A stretch of 64,000 nt of DNA from Candidatus Latescibacterota bacterium (GCA_022826515.1 JAJDUT010000041.1:5408-69407); one strand, 5' to 3'. Shown: positions 27,898-35,224, counted from the first letter of the stretch. The notes: generated by a model not told the origin, from the sequence alone. Numbers and translations are program-made.

Positions 27898-28203
27898 ATG
27901 ATACCTATTGTCGAGAAACGGAGCGGCGAGTTACAGCAACTCTGTATCCGTTACCGCGTTCTGCGGCTTGACTTATTCGGCTCGGCTGCTACCGGCAACA
28001 ACCATGGCGAAAGCGACTTGGACTTTTTGGTTGAATTCCAAACGCTGCCTTCGGGAGAATACGCCAATGCCTACTTCGGACTGCTAGAAGCGCTAGAGTT
28101 GCTCTTTGGACACCCTGTGGATCTCGTCGTCGATTCGGCCATCAAGAATCCCTTCTTCCGGCAACGCGTTGACGAGACTAGGACGCTGCTCTATGCAGCT
28201 TGA
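27898..28203 (+). CDS. mntA: MntA-type minimal nucleotidyltransferase (antitoxin), copy 2
   Basis: 101 residues with GSA and SDLDF in the GS-X10-DXD pattern. It overlaps the complete hepT by 11 bases, so this is the one locus in the window with an intact MntA-HepT pair. AGGAGCGC lies upstream of ATG 27898; the frame extends to 27871 but the conserved N-terminus MIPIVE begins here. The DNA is nearly identical to the copies at 11996-12301 (minus) and 30974-31282. Confidence 0.92.
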   Translation: MIPIVEKRSGELQQLCIRYRVLRLDLFGSAATGNNHGESDLDFLVEFQTLPSGEYANAYFGLLEALELLFGHPVDLVVDSAIKNPFFRQRVDETRTLLYAA

Positions 28204-28543
28204 GGCGCAGAAATATCTGTATGACATCCAGCAAGCTGCGGGCTTACTGGATGAATTCGTTACTGGGAAAACTTTTGCCGATTACCAGCGCGATGCCATG
28301 CTGCGAGCCGCCGTAGAGCGCAAATTCGAGATCATTGGCGAGGCCATGACGCAACTTGCTAAAGTCGACAAAGCAGTGGCTACCCAGATCAGCGAGTACC
28401 AACGCATCATTTCCTTCCGCAACGTCCTGATTCACGAATACGCTGACGTGGATGACAAATTGGTGTGGGATGTGGTCGAGACCAATCTCCCGATCCTCGT
28501 CCGCGAGATTGATGCCTTATTGGAGGACGGAGAGGTCGGATGA
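28193..28543 (+). CDS. hepT: HepT (DUF86, HEPN-fold RNase toxin), intact
   Basis: 116 residues with the HEPN catalytic motif R76-X4-H81-X-Y83 in FRNVLIHEY. HepT toxins cleave RNA, and MntA neutralises them by adding AMP groups to the tyrosine of this motif. The start ATG 28193 lies inside the end of mntA, and the stop overlaps the next gene as ATGA. Truncated copies are seen at 11854-12006 and 31272-31307. Confidence 0.92.
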   Translation: MQLEAQKYLYDIQQAAGLLDEFVTGKTFADYQRDAMLRAAVERKFEIIGEAMTQLAKVDKAVATQISEYQRIISFRNVLIHEYADVDDKLVWDVVETNLPILVREIDALLEDGEVG

Positions 28544-28866
28544 CTGAGCGTCTGGACTTGCCGCACCGCTACCGGGATCAGATCGAGGCCCTGCTGCGCG
28601 AGCACGTGCCCGGCGTGGAGGTGTGGGCTTACGGTAGCCGCGTCAATGGCAGAAGCCACAAGGGCAGTGACTTGGACTTGGTGCTCAGAGGACCGGGCTT
28701 GAAGCAAATACCCAGTAGCCAACTGATGGATCTGACTGAGGCGTTGGAGGAGTCGAACGTCCCTATCCTTGTGCAGACACACGATTGGGCGAGGCTGCCG
28801 GAGCGCTTTCATCGGGAGATTGAGCGGGAGTATGTGGTGTTGGTGGGGGAGCAGGGAATGGTGTAG
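28540..28866 (+). CDS. Minimal nucleotidyltransferase, second type, free-standing
   Basis: 108 residues with WAYGSRV and GSDLDLVL. It is the homologue of the MNT domain fused to HsdS at 9796-11436 (shared VWAYGSRV, EALEES and a C-terminal VVLV then GMV), but here it ends at a TAG. Just beyond the stop, 28871-28918 repeats the start of the downstream hsdS, so this MNT probably was once fused or joined to that gene. It overlaps hepT by ATGA. No HI0074-like partner lies beside it. Confidence 0.87.
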   Translation: MTERLDLPHRYRDQIEALLREHVPGVEVWAYGSRVNGRSHKGSDLDLVLRGPGLKQIPSSQLMDLTEALEESNVPILVQTHDWARLPERFHREIEREYVVLVGEQGMV

Positions 28867-28870
28867 GGAG

Positions 28871-28918
28871 TGAGTGGCATGAGATGTCGTTTAGTGAACA
28901 GTGCTAGTCAACCTAGCA
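28871..28918 (+). repeat. Degenerate copy of the 5' end of the downstream hsdS
   Basis: This 48-base piece aligns with 29243-29291, the first codons of hsdS (EWREVPFSEAVLVNP), with few substitutions and a single-base deletion (GAACAG for GAAGCAG) that breaks the frame. The two copies flank the small gene 28937-29218. This looks like a duplicated edge left by insertion of that gene. Confidence 0.75.
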
Positions 28919-28936
28919 ACGCAAAAGGAGGTCAAT

Positions 28937-29218
28937 ATGTCCATTGAGAACTATCGGCCCGGAGAAATTTCGAGTCTGGGCAAGGCCATCTATCAGAAAA
29001 AGATAAAGCATCTGGTAGAACCGCAGGAAAATGGGAAATTCATCGTCATTGACGTGGAAAGCGGCGATTACGAGATAAACGAAGAAGATGTTGTTGCCTC
29101 AAGCCGACTGCGAGAGCGCCGGCCCAACGCCGTTACCTATGGGGTACTCATCGGCTATCGCGCCGCTTACAGCCTTGGCGGCAAGATTGAGACTACTTCG
29201 GCGGTAATGTGGTCATAG
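28937..29218 (+). CDS. Small conserved protein of unknown function
   Basis: 93 residues starting MSIENYRPGEIS, with a strong AAAGGAGGT four bases before ATG. It contains KFIVIDVESGDYEINEEDV and NAVTYGVLIGYRAAYSLGG. I recognise this as a family of small proteins common in cyanobacteria and other environmental bacteria, often in two-gene modules, but with no established function that I can name. Here it is bracketed by two copies of hsdS 5' sequence. A DNA-binding or antitoxin-like role would be speculation. Confidence 0.75.
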   Translation: MSIENYRPGEISSLGKAIYQKKIKHLVEPQENGKFIVIDVESGDYEINEEDVVASSRLRERRPNAVTYGVLIGYRAAYSLGGKIETTSAVMWS

Positions 29219-29234
29219 AGGAGCTAGACAGGAT

Positions 29235-30521
29235 ATGAGCGGTGAATGGCGCGAGGTGCCGTTCAGTGAAGCAGTGCTAGTCAACCCAGCAGTCCGTCTT
29301 AACCGTGGTACGGTTTACCCTTTCGTGGATATGGCCGCTGTGAACGCTGGTTCGAGAAGTGCCCACTCTAAGGAAGAACGAGAGTTTAAGGGCAATGGCT
29401 CCCGTTTTCAGACCGGCGACACGCTGATGGCCCGAATTACACCATGTTTGGAGAACGGCAAAATTGCCCGCTACGATGCACCAGAAGCGAAATCAAAGGC
29501 ACATGGATCGACGGAATTTATCGTAATACGAGGGAGACCGAATGTTTCAGATAGCGACTTCGCCCATTGCTTGACTCAATGGGAAGAAGTCCGCAATTAT
29601 GCCATCAGCCAAATGACCGGTACTTCTGGACGTCAGCGAGTCCCGGTAGATTCTCTAGACCATTTGACAGTTCCTCTCCCGCCTCTCTCCGAACAACGCG
29701 CCATCGCCCACATCCTCGGCACTCTCGACGACAAGATTGAACTCAACCGGCGCATGAATGAGACGCTGGAGGAGATGGCGCGGGCACTGTTCAAGTCGTG
29801 GTTCGTCGATTTCGATCCGGTTCGTGCCAAGATAGAAGGGCGGGATACTGGGCTGCCGCCGGATGTTGCCGATCTTTTCCCTGACCGGCTCGTGGATTCG
29901 GAATTGGGGGAGATACCGGAGGGGTGGGAGGTCGTTCCACTACCCGAAATGATTGAAGTCAACCCACCGCGATCTCTACAAAAGGGAGAGGTTGCCCCGT
30001 ATCTTGACATGGCGAACATGCCGACGAGAGGACATGTCCCCGACACGGTGATTGATCGGCCCTTCGGCTCAGGGATGCGTTTCACCAACGGCGATACCCT
30101 TGTCGCTCGCATTACTCCTTGCTTGGAAAACGGCAAGACGGCCTATGTGGATTTCTTGCCCCACGATAGGATAGGCTGGGGTTCGACCGAGTATATTGTC
30201 ATGCGGCCAAAACCTCCGCTCCCAAACGAGTTCGCCTATTGCCTCGCACGCAGCACCGACTTCCGCGAGTTTGCAATTCAGAACATGACAGGGACGAGCG
30301 GCCGTCAGCGCGTACCCGCGCAAGCATTGTCTCAGTTTCTGTTGCCCTCGCCGCCCGAGCCGATTGCCGCGAGGTTCGGTAAAGTTGTTCAACCGCTTTT
30401 TGTGCGGGCCGGCAAGGCGGTTTGCGAATCCCGCACCCTCGCCGCCCTGCGCGACGCCTTGCTTCCCAAGTTAGTGTCCGGCGCATTGCGGGTAACGCAA
30501 TTAGAGACGGCATTACCATGA
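29235..30521 (+). CDS. hsdS: Orphan type I specificity subunit HsdS
   Basis: 428 residues, normal HsdS length, with two target-recognition domains of the same subfamily (each has TGDTLMARITPCLENGK or a close variant) separated and ended by conserved helices. The segment from about residue 150 onward, including the second recognition domain, is nearly identical to that of the hsdS at 9796-11436, whereas the first domain is different. No hsdM or hsdR lies beside it, so it would need the HsdM and HsdR encoded at 741-15659 and would give them a second target site. Its stop overlaps the next gene as ATGA. Confidence 0.92.
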   Translation: MSGEWREVPFSEAVLVNPAVRLNRGTVYPFVDMAAVNAGSRSAHSKEEREFKGNGSRFQTGDTLMARITPCLENGKIARYDAPEAKSKAHGSTEFIVIRGRPNVSDSDFAHCLTQWEEVRNYAISQMTGTSGRQRVPVDSLDHLTVPLPPLSEQRAIAHILGTLDDKIELNRRMNETLEEMARALFKSWFVDFDPVRAKIEGRDTGLPPDVADLFPDRLVDSELGEIPEGWEVVPLPEMIEVNPPRSLQKGEVAPYLDMANMPTRGHVPDTVIDRPFGSGMRFTNGDTLVARITPCLENGKTAYVDFLPHDRIGWGSTEYIVMRPKPPLPNEFAYCLARSTDFREFAIQNMTGTSGRQRVPAQALSQFLLPSPPEPIAARFGKVVQPLFVRAGKAVCESRTLAALRDALLPKLVSGALRVTQLETALP

Positions 30522-30949
30522 TTGATCCAGTTCATTCGCTAGCATTCTCGATTCAGGCTAATCGCGGTGTTTATGCTGTCCTTGTCGGCTCGGGCGTATC
30601 TCGGGCAGCGAAAATTCCTACGGGTTGGGAAATAACCCTCGACCTGATTCGCAAACTAGCAAAGATCCGCGGAGAGACGAGTGATCCCGACCCAGTCGGT
30701 TATCTACTTTCTCAACAGGGGAAGCCTAAAGATGCGATTGCCGCATACAACCAAGCCATCCGACTGAAACCAGACTACGCCGAAGCCTATTTTAACCGGG
30801 GGAACTCGAAGGGCACAATGGGCCGAATAGACGAAGCTCGGCAGGATTTCGAGAAAACACGTGACTTGGCACACAAGGCCGGCGATGACAGCCTCGTCGC
30901 CTTAGCGGAGCAGGTATTGCAAAGACTCGATAGCCAAGAAGGCGAGTAA
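30518..30949 (+). CDS. Chimera of a SIR2-type defence N-terminus and TPR repeats
   Basis: 143 residues. Residues 1-55 (SLAFSIQANRGVYAVLVGSG, then SRAAKIPTGWEITLDLIRK) match the start of SIR2-like NADase proteins used in phage defence, including the GSGVS nucleotide loop at 24-28. The rest of the SIR2 fold, including catalytic His and Asn regions, is absent. From about residue 58 the sequence is TPR (SQQGKPKDAIAAYNQAIRLKPDYAEAY). It is probably an internally deleted SIR2-TPR gene that stays in frame. It is coupled to hsdS by ATGA. NAD-degrading activity is not expected. Confidence 0.7.
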   Translation: MIDPVHSLAFSIQANRGVYAVLVGSGVSRAAKIPTGWEITLDLIRKLAKIRGETSDPDPVGYLLSQQGKPKDAIAAYNQAIRLKPDYAEAYFNRGNSKGTMGRIDEARQDFEKTRDLAHKAGDDSLVALAEQVLQRLDSQEGE

Positions 30950-30973
30950 ACACATTCAATCAGAGAGCATCCG

Positions 30974-31282
30974 ATGATACCTATTGTCGAGGCACGGGTC
31001 GGCGAATTACAGCAACTCTGCATCCGTTACCGCGTTCTGCGGCTTGACTTGTTCGGCTCGGCTGCCACCAGCAACTACCATGGGTGTGAAAGCGACTTGG
31101 ACTTTTTGGTTGAATTCCAAACCCTGCCTTCGGGAGAATACGCCGCCGCCTACTTTGGGCTGCTGGAGGCTTTGGAACTGCTCTTTGGACGCCCGGTGGA
31201 TCTCGTCGTTGATTCGGCCATCAAGAATCCCTTCTTCCGGCAACGCGTTGACGAGACTAGGACGCTACTCTATGCAGCTTGA
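30974..31282 (+). CDS. mntA: MntA-type minimal nucleotidyltransferase (antitoxin), copy 3
   Basis: 102 residues, differing from copies 1 and 2 mainly by one extra codon between GS and DLD (HGCESDLDF for HGESDLDF). That lengthens the catalytic GS-to-DXD spacing by one residue and may weaken activity. Only the first dozen codons of hepT follow. The upstream GAGCATCCG leader is also shared with the other copies. Confidence 0.88.
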   Translation: MIPIVEARVGELQQLCIRYRVLRLDLFGSAATSNYHGCESDLDFLVEFQTLPSGEYAAAYFGLLEALELLFGRPVDLVVDSAIKNPFFRQRVDETRTLLYAA

Positions 31283-31307
31283 AGCGCGGAATTTCAATGG
31301 ATCGTAA
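31272..31307 (+). pseudogene. Remnant of hepT (first 8 or so codons)
   Basis: ATGCAGCTTGAAGCGCGGAA begins exactly like hepT copies (MQLEAR) and then runs into unrelated sequence ending at TAA 31305. It is the same 11-base overlap with mntA as in the intact pair, but the toxin gene is gone. Confidence 0.85.
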
Positions 31308-31376
31308 AAAACAAAGACTTCATCTCAAGGTCCAAACGATTCGTTAGGCAGAGCAAGGGCTGCACCTCTGGACTAT

Positions 31377-31405
31377 TTGATCCTGTTCCCCATTTGTGGT
31401 ACATT
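31377..31405 (+). promoter_or_regulatory. Probable sigma-70 promoter of the RelB/YafQ pair
   Basis: TTGATC (31377-31382), a 17-base spacer and TACATT (31400-31405), 37 bases before the antitoxin start. Each box matches the consensus at four of six positions. Confidence 0.55.
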
Positions 31406-31442
31406 ATCACTGCATCGCAGCAATGAAGACGGAGGTATACCC

Positions 31443-31700
31443 ATGGCCAAGACCGAAATGATCCGTGCCCGCGTCGAACCAGAGTTGAAATCCCAAGCCG
31501 AAGAAGTATTCTCGGAACTTGGGCTGTCAGCAACCGAAGCGATCACGCTGTTTTATACACAGGTCACCCTGCATCGGGGGTTGCCGTTCGCAGTGAGAAT
31601 TCCCAATGCCGAGACCCTCGAAGCGCTGCGACAGGCCCGCTCAGGAGAGGGACTCACCGAGTACGCCGATCTTGAGGATTTCAAGGCCAAGCATGGTTGA
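31443..31700 (+). CDS. RelB/DinJ-family antitoxin
   Basis: 85 residues. The N-terminus MIRARVEPELKSQAEEVF is a ribbon-helix-helix of the DinJ type, followed by LGLSATEAITLFYTQV. The antitoxin binds its toxin and represses its own promoter. GGAGG lies seven bases before ATG 31443. The toxin gene follows after 3 bases. Confidence 0.92.
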   Translation: MAKTEMIRARVEPELKSQAEEVFSELGLSATEAITLFYTQVTLHRGLPFAVRIPNAETLEALRQARSGEGLTEYADLEDFKAKHG

Positions 31701-31703
31701 TGC

Positions 31704-31970
31704 ATGCGCCTGCTCACTACGAATCGATTTGAAAAAGATCTCAGACGTGCTAAGAAACGCGGCAAGGATCTCAATAAGCTCTGGAATGTCGTCGAACGTC
31801 TCTTGGCACAGCAGCCCCTCGCCCCACGGCATAGGCCGCATCGTTTAGCGGGGGATTGGTCTCCTTGCAGGGAGTGCCATATCGAACCGGACTGGCTGTT
31901 GATCTGGGACCAGCGGGAAGACCTCCTCATTCTAGTGCGAACTGGAACCCACACCGACCTGTTTGACTGA
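31704..31970 (+). CDS. YafQ/RelE-family mRNA interferase toxin
   Basis: 88 residues, the typical size. The C-terminal half has RHRPHRLAGDW, ECHIEPDWLLIW and THTDLF, retaining the His and Asp positions that YafQ uses to cut mRNA in the ribosome A site. Paired with the DinJ-type antitoxin just upstream. Confidence 0.92.
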   Translation: MRLLTTNRFEKDLRRAKKRGKDLNKLWNVVERLLAQQPLAPRHRPHRLAGDWSPCRECHIEPDWLLIWDQREDLLILVRTGTHTDLFD

Positions 31971-32006
31971 TCTCGACATGGTGATATTCGCAACACTGGA
32001 GCAAAA

Positions 32007-33437
32007 ATGGGAATACGCATACAACCACGCGAAATAGACGTACCCGAGGATAATCCTTTCAAGAACGACCTTCTCGGTCGGAAGGAGCCGGCAGAAGTTC
32101 TCACTCACCTCGTCAGTTCGATTGAAGGCCCATGCGTCCTAGCGGTCGATGCCGCTTGGGGGGCAGGCAAGACCACGTTTCTCAAAATTTGGTCACAGCA
32201 CCTTCGTAATCAGGGATTCCCCGTTGTCGAGTTTAATGCGTGGGAGACAGACCATTCCGGAGCTCCCTTCGTCGCTCTCTCCAGTGAACTGACAGAAGGC
32301 CTCCAAGAGTGCAAGGACGAGCCGCTGGCTCAGAAGATCGACGAAACCAAGAAGGCGGCGAAGGAGGTCTTCCGACGGGCCGTTCCGGGTGCTATCCGAG
32401 TCGCAACAGCAGGGATATTGGATGTCGGCCCACTGATGGAAAAGGAAGTTGGTCAAGCCCTCGCGTCCTACGCCAAGGTGAGATTGTCCGAATACCAAGA
32501 GGCGCAAAAGTCCGTCAACACATTCAGGAGTGTCCTGCAAGACATGGCAGGTACGTTGTCAGAAGCTCGCGGGAATCGACCACTGATTGTGGTAATTGAC
32601 GAGTTGGACAGGTGCCGTCCTTCTTACGCTGTCGAGCTTCTTGAGGTAGCGAAGCACCTCTTTATGGTGGACCACATCGTATTTGTACTAGCGGTGAATC
32701 GTTCTGAACTTGGGCATTCGATCAAGGCCCTCTATGGCAGTGGGTTTGATGCCGAAGGATATCTGCGTCGGTTTTTCGATGTGGACTTCCGACTCCCCGA
32801 GCCTGAACGGGATGCGTTTATCACTGCGATGCTCGATCCAATACTCAAGGACTACTTCACTAGGACGAAAGATGGGAATGCAGCGGCACACGATAGCACT
32901 GTTCGAGCTTGGCTACAGGGTTTCTTTGGTTCGCCCGATCTTAGTCTTCGACGGATTGCACAGGCCATCCACCGTTTAGGATTGGTGTTTGCATCGTTGC
33001 GGAGTGACCGGCTGTCCCTCGCCTCAGCGACTGTTGTCGCGCTAATTGTTCGGACGATTGACTCGGACCTCTATCACCGGTTCGTCCGAGGCGAGGTCTC
33101 GGACCTTGAGGTCTCGGATATGGTGTTTGATCGTCCTAGGGCAAGAGCTTTGCAAAAAAAGTACGGGGCTTATTTTGAGGTAATCCTTATACGAGGCTGG
33201 ATGGAGATAACCTCTTCGAGTTCGTCGGAACTGTGGCAGAAGTATAAGGGTATTGTTGATGCCGAGGAATCAGACGAAGCACCACAGGATGTAGATCGAG
33301 ACCACGCTAACGAGGTCATTAAGCTTCTTGGAAATAGCCAAACAGGAGTTGGGTTCAAGTATGCAGCGCAACGACTTGATCTCCTATCTCCCGAGCTCAT
33401 TGAAGAGCACACGGGAGCAGCGTCGAACGATTCCTGA
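32007..33437 (+). CDS. KAP-family P-loop NTPase
   Basis: 476 residues with Walker A AAWGAGKTTFLK (GAGKT 52-56), NAWETD shortly after, and Walker B VVIDELDRC (196-203), the KAP signature. Many KAP NTPases are membrane associated, but no clear transmembrane pair is seen between the Walker motifs here. KAP proteins such as PifA take part in phage exclusion, and they occur often in defence islands. GGAG precedes ATG 32007. It stands between two toxin-antitoxin pairs. A defence role is inferred from context. Confidence 0.87.
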   Translation: MGIRIQPREIDVPEDNPFKNDLLGRKEPAEVLTHLVSSIEGPCVLAVDAAWGAGKTTFLKIWSQHLRNQGFPVVEFNAWETDHSGAPFVALSSELTEGLQECKDEPLAQKIDETKKAAKEVFRRAVPGAIRVATAGILDVGPLMEKEVGQALASYAKVRLSEYQEAQKSVNTFRSVLQDMAGTLSEARGNRPLIVVIDELDRCRPSYAVELLEVAKHLFMVDHIVFVLAVNRSELGHSIKALYGSGFDAEGYLRRFFDVDFRLPEPERDAFITAMLDPILKDYFTRTKDGNAAAHDSTVRAWLQGFFGSPDLSLRRIAQAIHRLGLVFASLRSDRLSLASATVVALIVRTIDSDLYHRFVRGEVSDLEVSDMVFDRPRARALQKKYGAYFEVILIRGWMEITSSSSSELWQKYKGIVDAEESDEAPQDVDRDHANEVIKLLGNSQTGVGFKYAAQRLDLLSPELIEEHTGAASNDS

Positions 33438-33599
33438 CTCGCCAACTCCTCAACCAGTAGATGGTCGAGAATATACCGCACGAACACTGCCCTAGTTTCG
33501 AGCGAACTGGCGCACTGAGTACCTTACCCCGAACGGCCCATCCACCGACGTGCGGAACGACATGCTAATTGCGCTTCGCCACATTACCGCACCCCCTGA

Positions 33600-33636
33600 T
33601 TTTCAATTAGCCGCACCCTAAACTTACAATCAGCCG
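33600..33636. repeat. Left copy of a 37-bp direct repeat flanking the MazEF-like pair
   Basis: It contains CAATTAGCC (33604) and CAATCAGCC (33627), 23 bases apart. It matches 34398-34434 at 34 of 37 positions by eye. The rest of the gap 33438-33658 shows no gene. Confidence 0.75.
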
Positions 33637-33658
33637 AATTCGGCGTCGCAGTGCAGTA

Positions 33659-33994
33659 TCAGTCGATTGCCAAGAAGCGGGAAAGAGCGTTTTTCACCGC
33701 TTGGCCATCTCGTTTCGACAACGTGCCGACCTTGCGGACAATCAGGGTATCATCGAGGGTGAAAAGCTTGAAACGAACCTTGCAGGGGACGGTGAGACCT
33801 GCTTCCCGCCAGTCTTGGATCGTCACGTCGCTCGGCCAATCGCTTCCGGCAGAGGTGATCATGGCCAAGGTCGATTGTTCGTGAGTCTTATTAAAGCTCG
33901 CCGATGAGACGATCAGAGCCGGTCGGCGCTTGGCAGCGCTCTGGTCAGTGAAGGGAAAGGGAACGACGACGACATCGAGCGGCTCAAAGGTCAC
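33659..33994 (-). CDS. MazF/PemK-family endoribonuclease toxin
   Basis: 111 residues from GTG 33994, beginning VTFEPLDVVVVPFPFTD and containing KRRPALIVSS, both hallmarks of the PemK/MazF fold. The family cuts mRNA at short sequences. An open frame continues to ATG 34030 inside the antitoxin, but the GTG gives the normal MazF N-terminus and the usual short overlap (11 bases) with the antitoxin gene. Confidence 0.9.
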   Translation of the reverse strand: MTFEPLDVVVVPFPFTDQSAAKRRPALIVSSASFNKTHEQSTLAMITSAGSDWPSDVTIQDWREAGLTVPCKVRFKLFTLDDTLIVRKVGTLSKRDGQAVKNALSRFLAID

Positions 33995-34208
33995 GCCACG
34001 CTTCCTCGTCCTCGGGCGAGGCCCATTCACTCATAACCTCGGAGAGGCCCTGCAGGTAGTCGTCCCGCCCCGGCGTCACCTTGTGCACCACCAGATGACT
34101 GCCCTCAATCTCAAAGGCGATCACGTCCCCTTCCCGCAGGTTGGCCGCCTCGCGGATGCGCTTGGGGATCGTCGTCTGCCCACGTGATGTAATTTTGGCG
34201 AGTTCCAT
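33984..34208 (-). CDS. AbrB/MazE-like antitoxin
   Basis: 74 residues with the swapped-hairpin AbrB DNA-binding domain at the N-terminus (ITSRGQTTIPKRIREAANL) and an acidic C-terminus that would bind the toxin. It precedes the MazF-like gene on the same strand with an overlap, so it should neutralise it and repress the operon. Confidence 0.92.
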   Translation of the reverse strand: MELAKITSRGQTTIPKRIREAANLREGDVIAFEIEGSHLVVHKVTPGRDDYLQGLSEVMSEWASPEDEEAWRDL

Positions 34209-34397
34209 TTGCTTAATTTGCAGATATTCTTATTAAACTGAAAATAAGAAGAAACAGAGCTAAATCAATCTTCCGACCATCGGCATTTGTGCAAACGCGC
34301 CGACAACATCTCTACCATCTAACCTGCATATCGAGTATTTTTAATCAATTACGTTGAGACGACAGTGGAGGAAGACTACCCTCCTTTTAGCTCTAAA

Positions 34398-34456
34398 TTT
34401 TCAATTAGCCGAATCCTAAACGTACAATCAGCCGTCTCAACATTTACAATTAGCCT
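34398..34456. repeat. Right copy of the flanking repeat: three units at 22-23 base spacing
   Basis: CAATTAGCC at 34402, CAATCAGCC at 34425 and CAATTAGCC at 34447, so the core recurs about every two helical turns. The first two units match the left copy at 33600-33636. It lies before rlmB in an AT-rich gap (34209-34480) with no other visible gene. It could be a protein-binding array or the edge of a mobile cassette. Confidence 0.7.
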
Positions 34457-34480
34457 GATTATACCTGTACCAGTCACCAC

Positions 34481-35224
34481 ATGCCCGACAAACAAACACC
34501 CGACGACCTAATTTGGGGCCGCCACCCCGTACTCGAAGCCCTCCGCGCCGAGCGCCCCCTGCGCCGTCTGCTCATCGCCAAGGGCGCACACGGCCCAGTC
34601 ATCGACGAAATTTTCGCCCGCGCGCGGCAGGCTCACATCCCCTATGACCTGCGCGACAAAACCCAACTCGACCGCCTCGCCGGCCCCCGTCACCAAAGCG
34701 TCGTCGCGTACGCGGCCGCCGCAACGTACGCGGACTTTGACCACGTGCTCGACCACCTGTCGGCCCCGGCCCTGCTCCTCTTCCTCGACCAAGTGCAAGA
34801 TCCCCACAACCTCGGTGCCATCATCCGCAGCGCCCACGCGCTCGGTGCGCAAGGCGTAGTCGTGCCCGCCCGGTCTGCCGCCGGCCTCTCGCCAGCCGCG
34901 CTCAAGGCTGCCGCCGGTGCAACCCAACACCTACCCGTCTGCCGGGTTGACAACTTGCAAAAGGCCCTGCAAAAAACCGCTTCCTGTGGGCTTTTCATCG
35001 CCGGACTCGACGCCCAAGGCGAGCTTCCCCTGACGACCGCGGACTTTACCCAGCCCTGCGCCCTAGTCATCGGCAGCGAAGGCAAAGGACTGCGGCGCAT
35101 GGTACAAAAGCGCTGCGACGCGCTCTTGCACATCCCCATGCAGCACGAGGCCATCGGCTCGCTCAACGCCTCGGTGGCCGCTGGCATCGCCCTGTACGAA
35201 GTGCTGCGCCAGCGCCAGCCATGA
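34481..35224 (+). CDS. rlmB: 23S rRNA (guanosine-2'-O-)-methyltransferase RlmB / TrmH-family SpoU methyltransferase
   Basis: 247 residues: an N-terminal substrate-binding domain (WGRHPVLEAL) and the SpoU fold with FLDQVQDPHNLGAIIRSA, VIGSEGKGL and GSLNASVAAGIALYE, the three knot motifs. It methylates the ribose of a guanosine in 23S rRNA. Its stop overlaps the next gene as ATGA. Confidence 0.95.
   Translation: MPDKQTPDDLIWGRHPVLEALRAERPLRRLLIAKGAHGPVIDEIFARARQAHIPYDLRDKTQLDRLAGPRHQSVVAYAAAATYADFDHVLDHLSAPALLLFLDQVQDPHNLGAIIRSAHALGAQGVVVPARSAAGLSPAALKAAAGATQHLPVCRVDNLQKALQKTASCGLFIAGLDAQGELPLTTADFTQPCALVIGSEGKGLRRMVQKRCDALLHIPMQHEAIGSLNASVAAGIALYEVLRQRQP

Noticed and set aside
28901..28936. 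Upstream ATG-type extension of the 93-residue gene
   Set aside because: The strong AAAGGAGGT is placed for ATG 28937; the extension is part of the degenerate hsdS copy.
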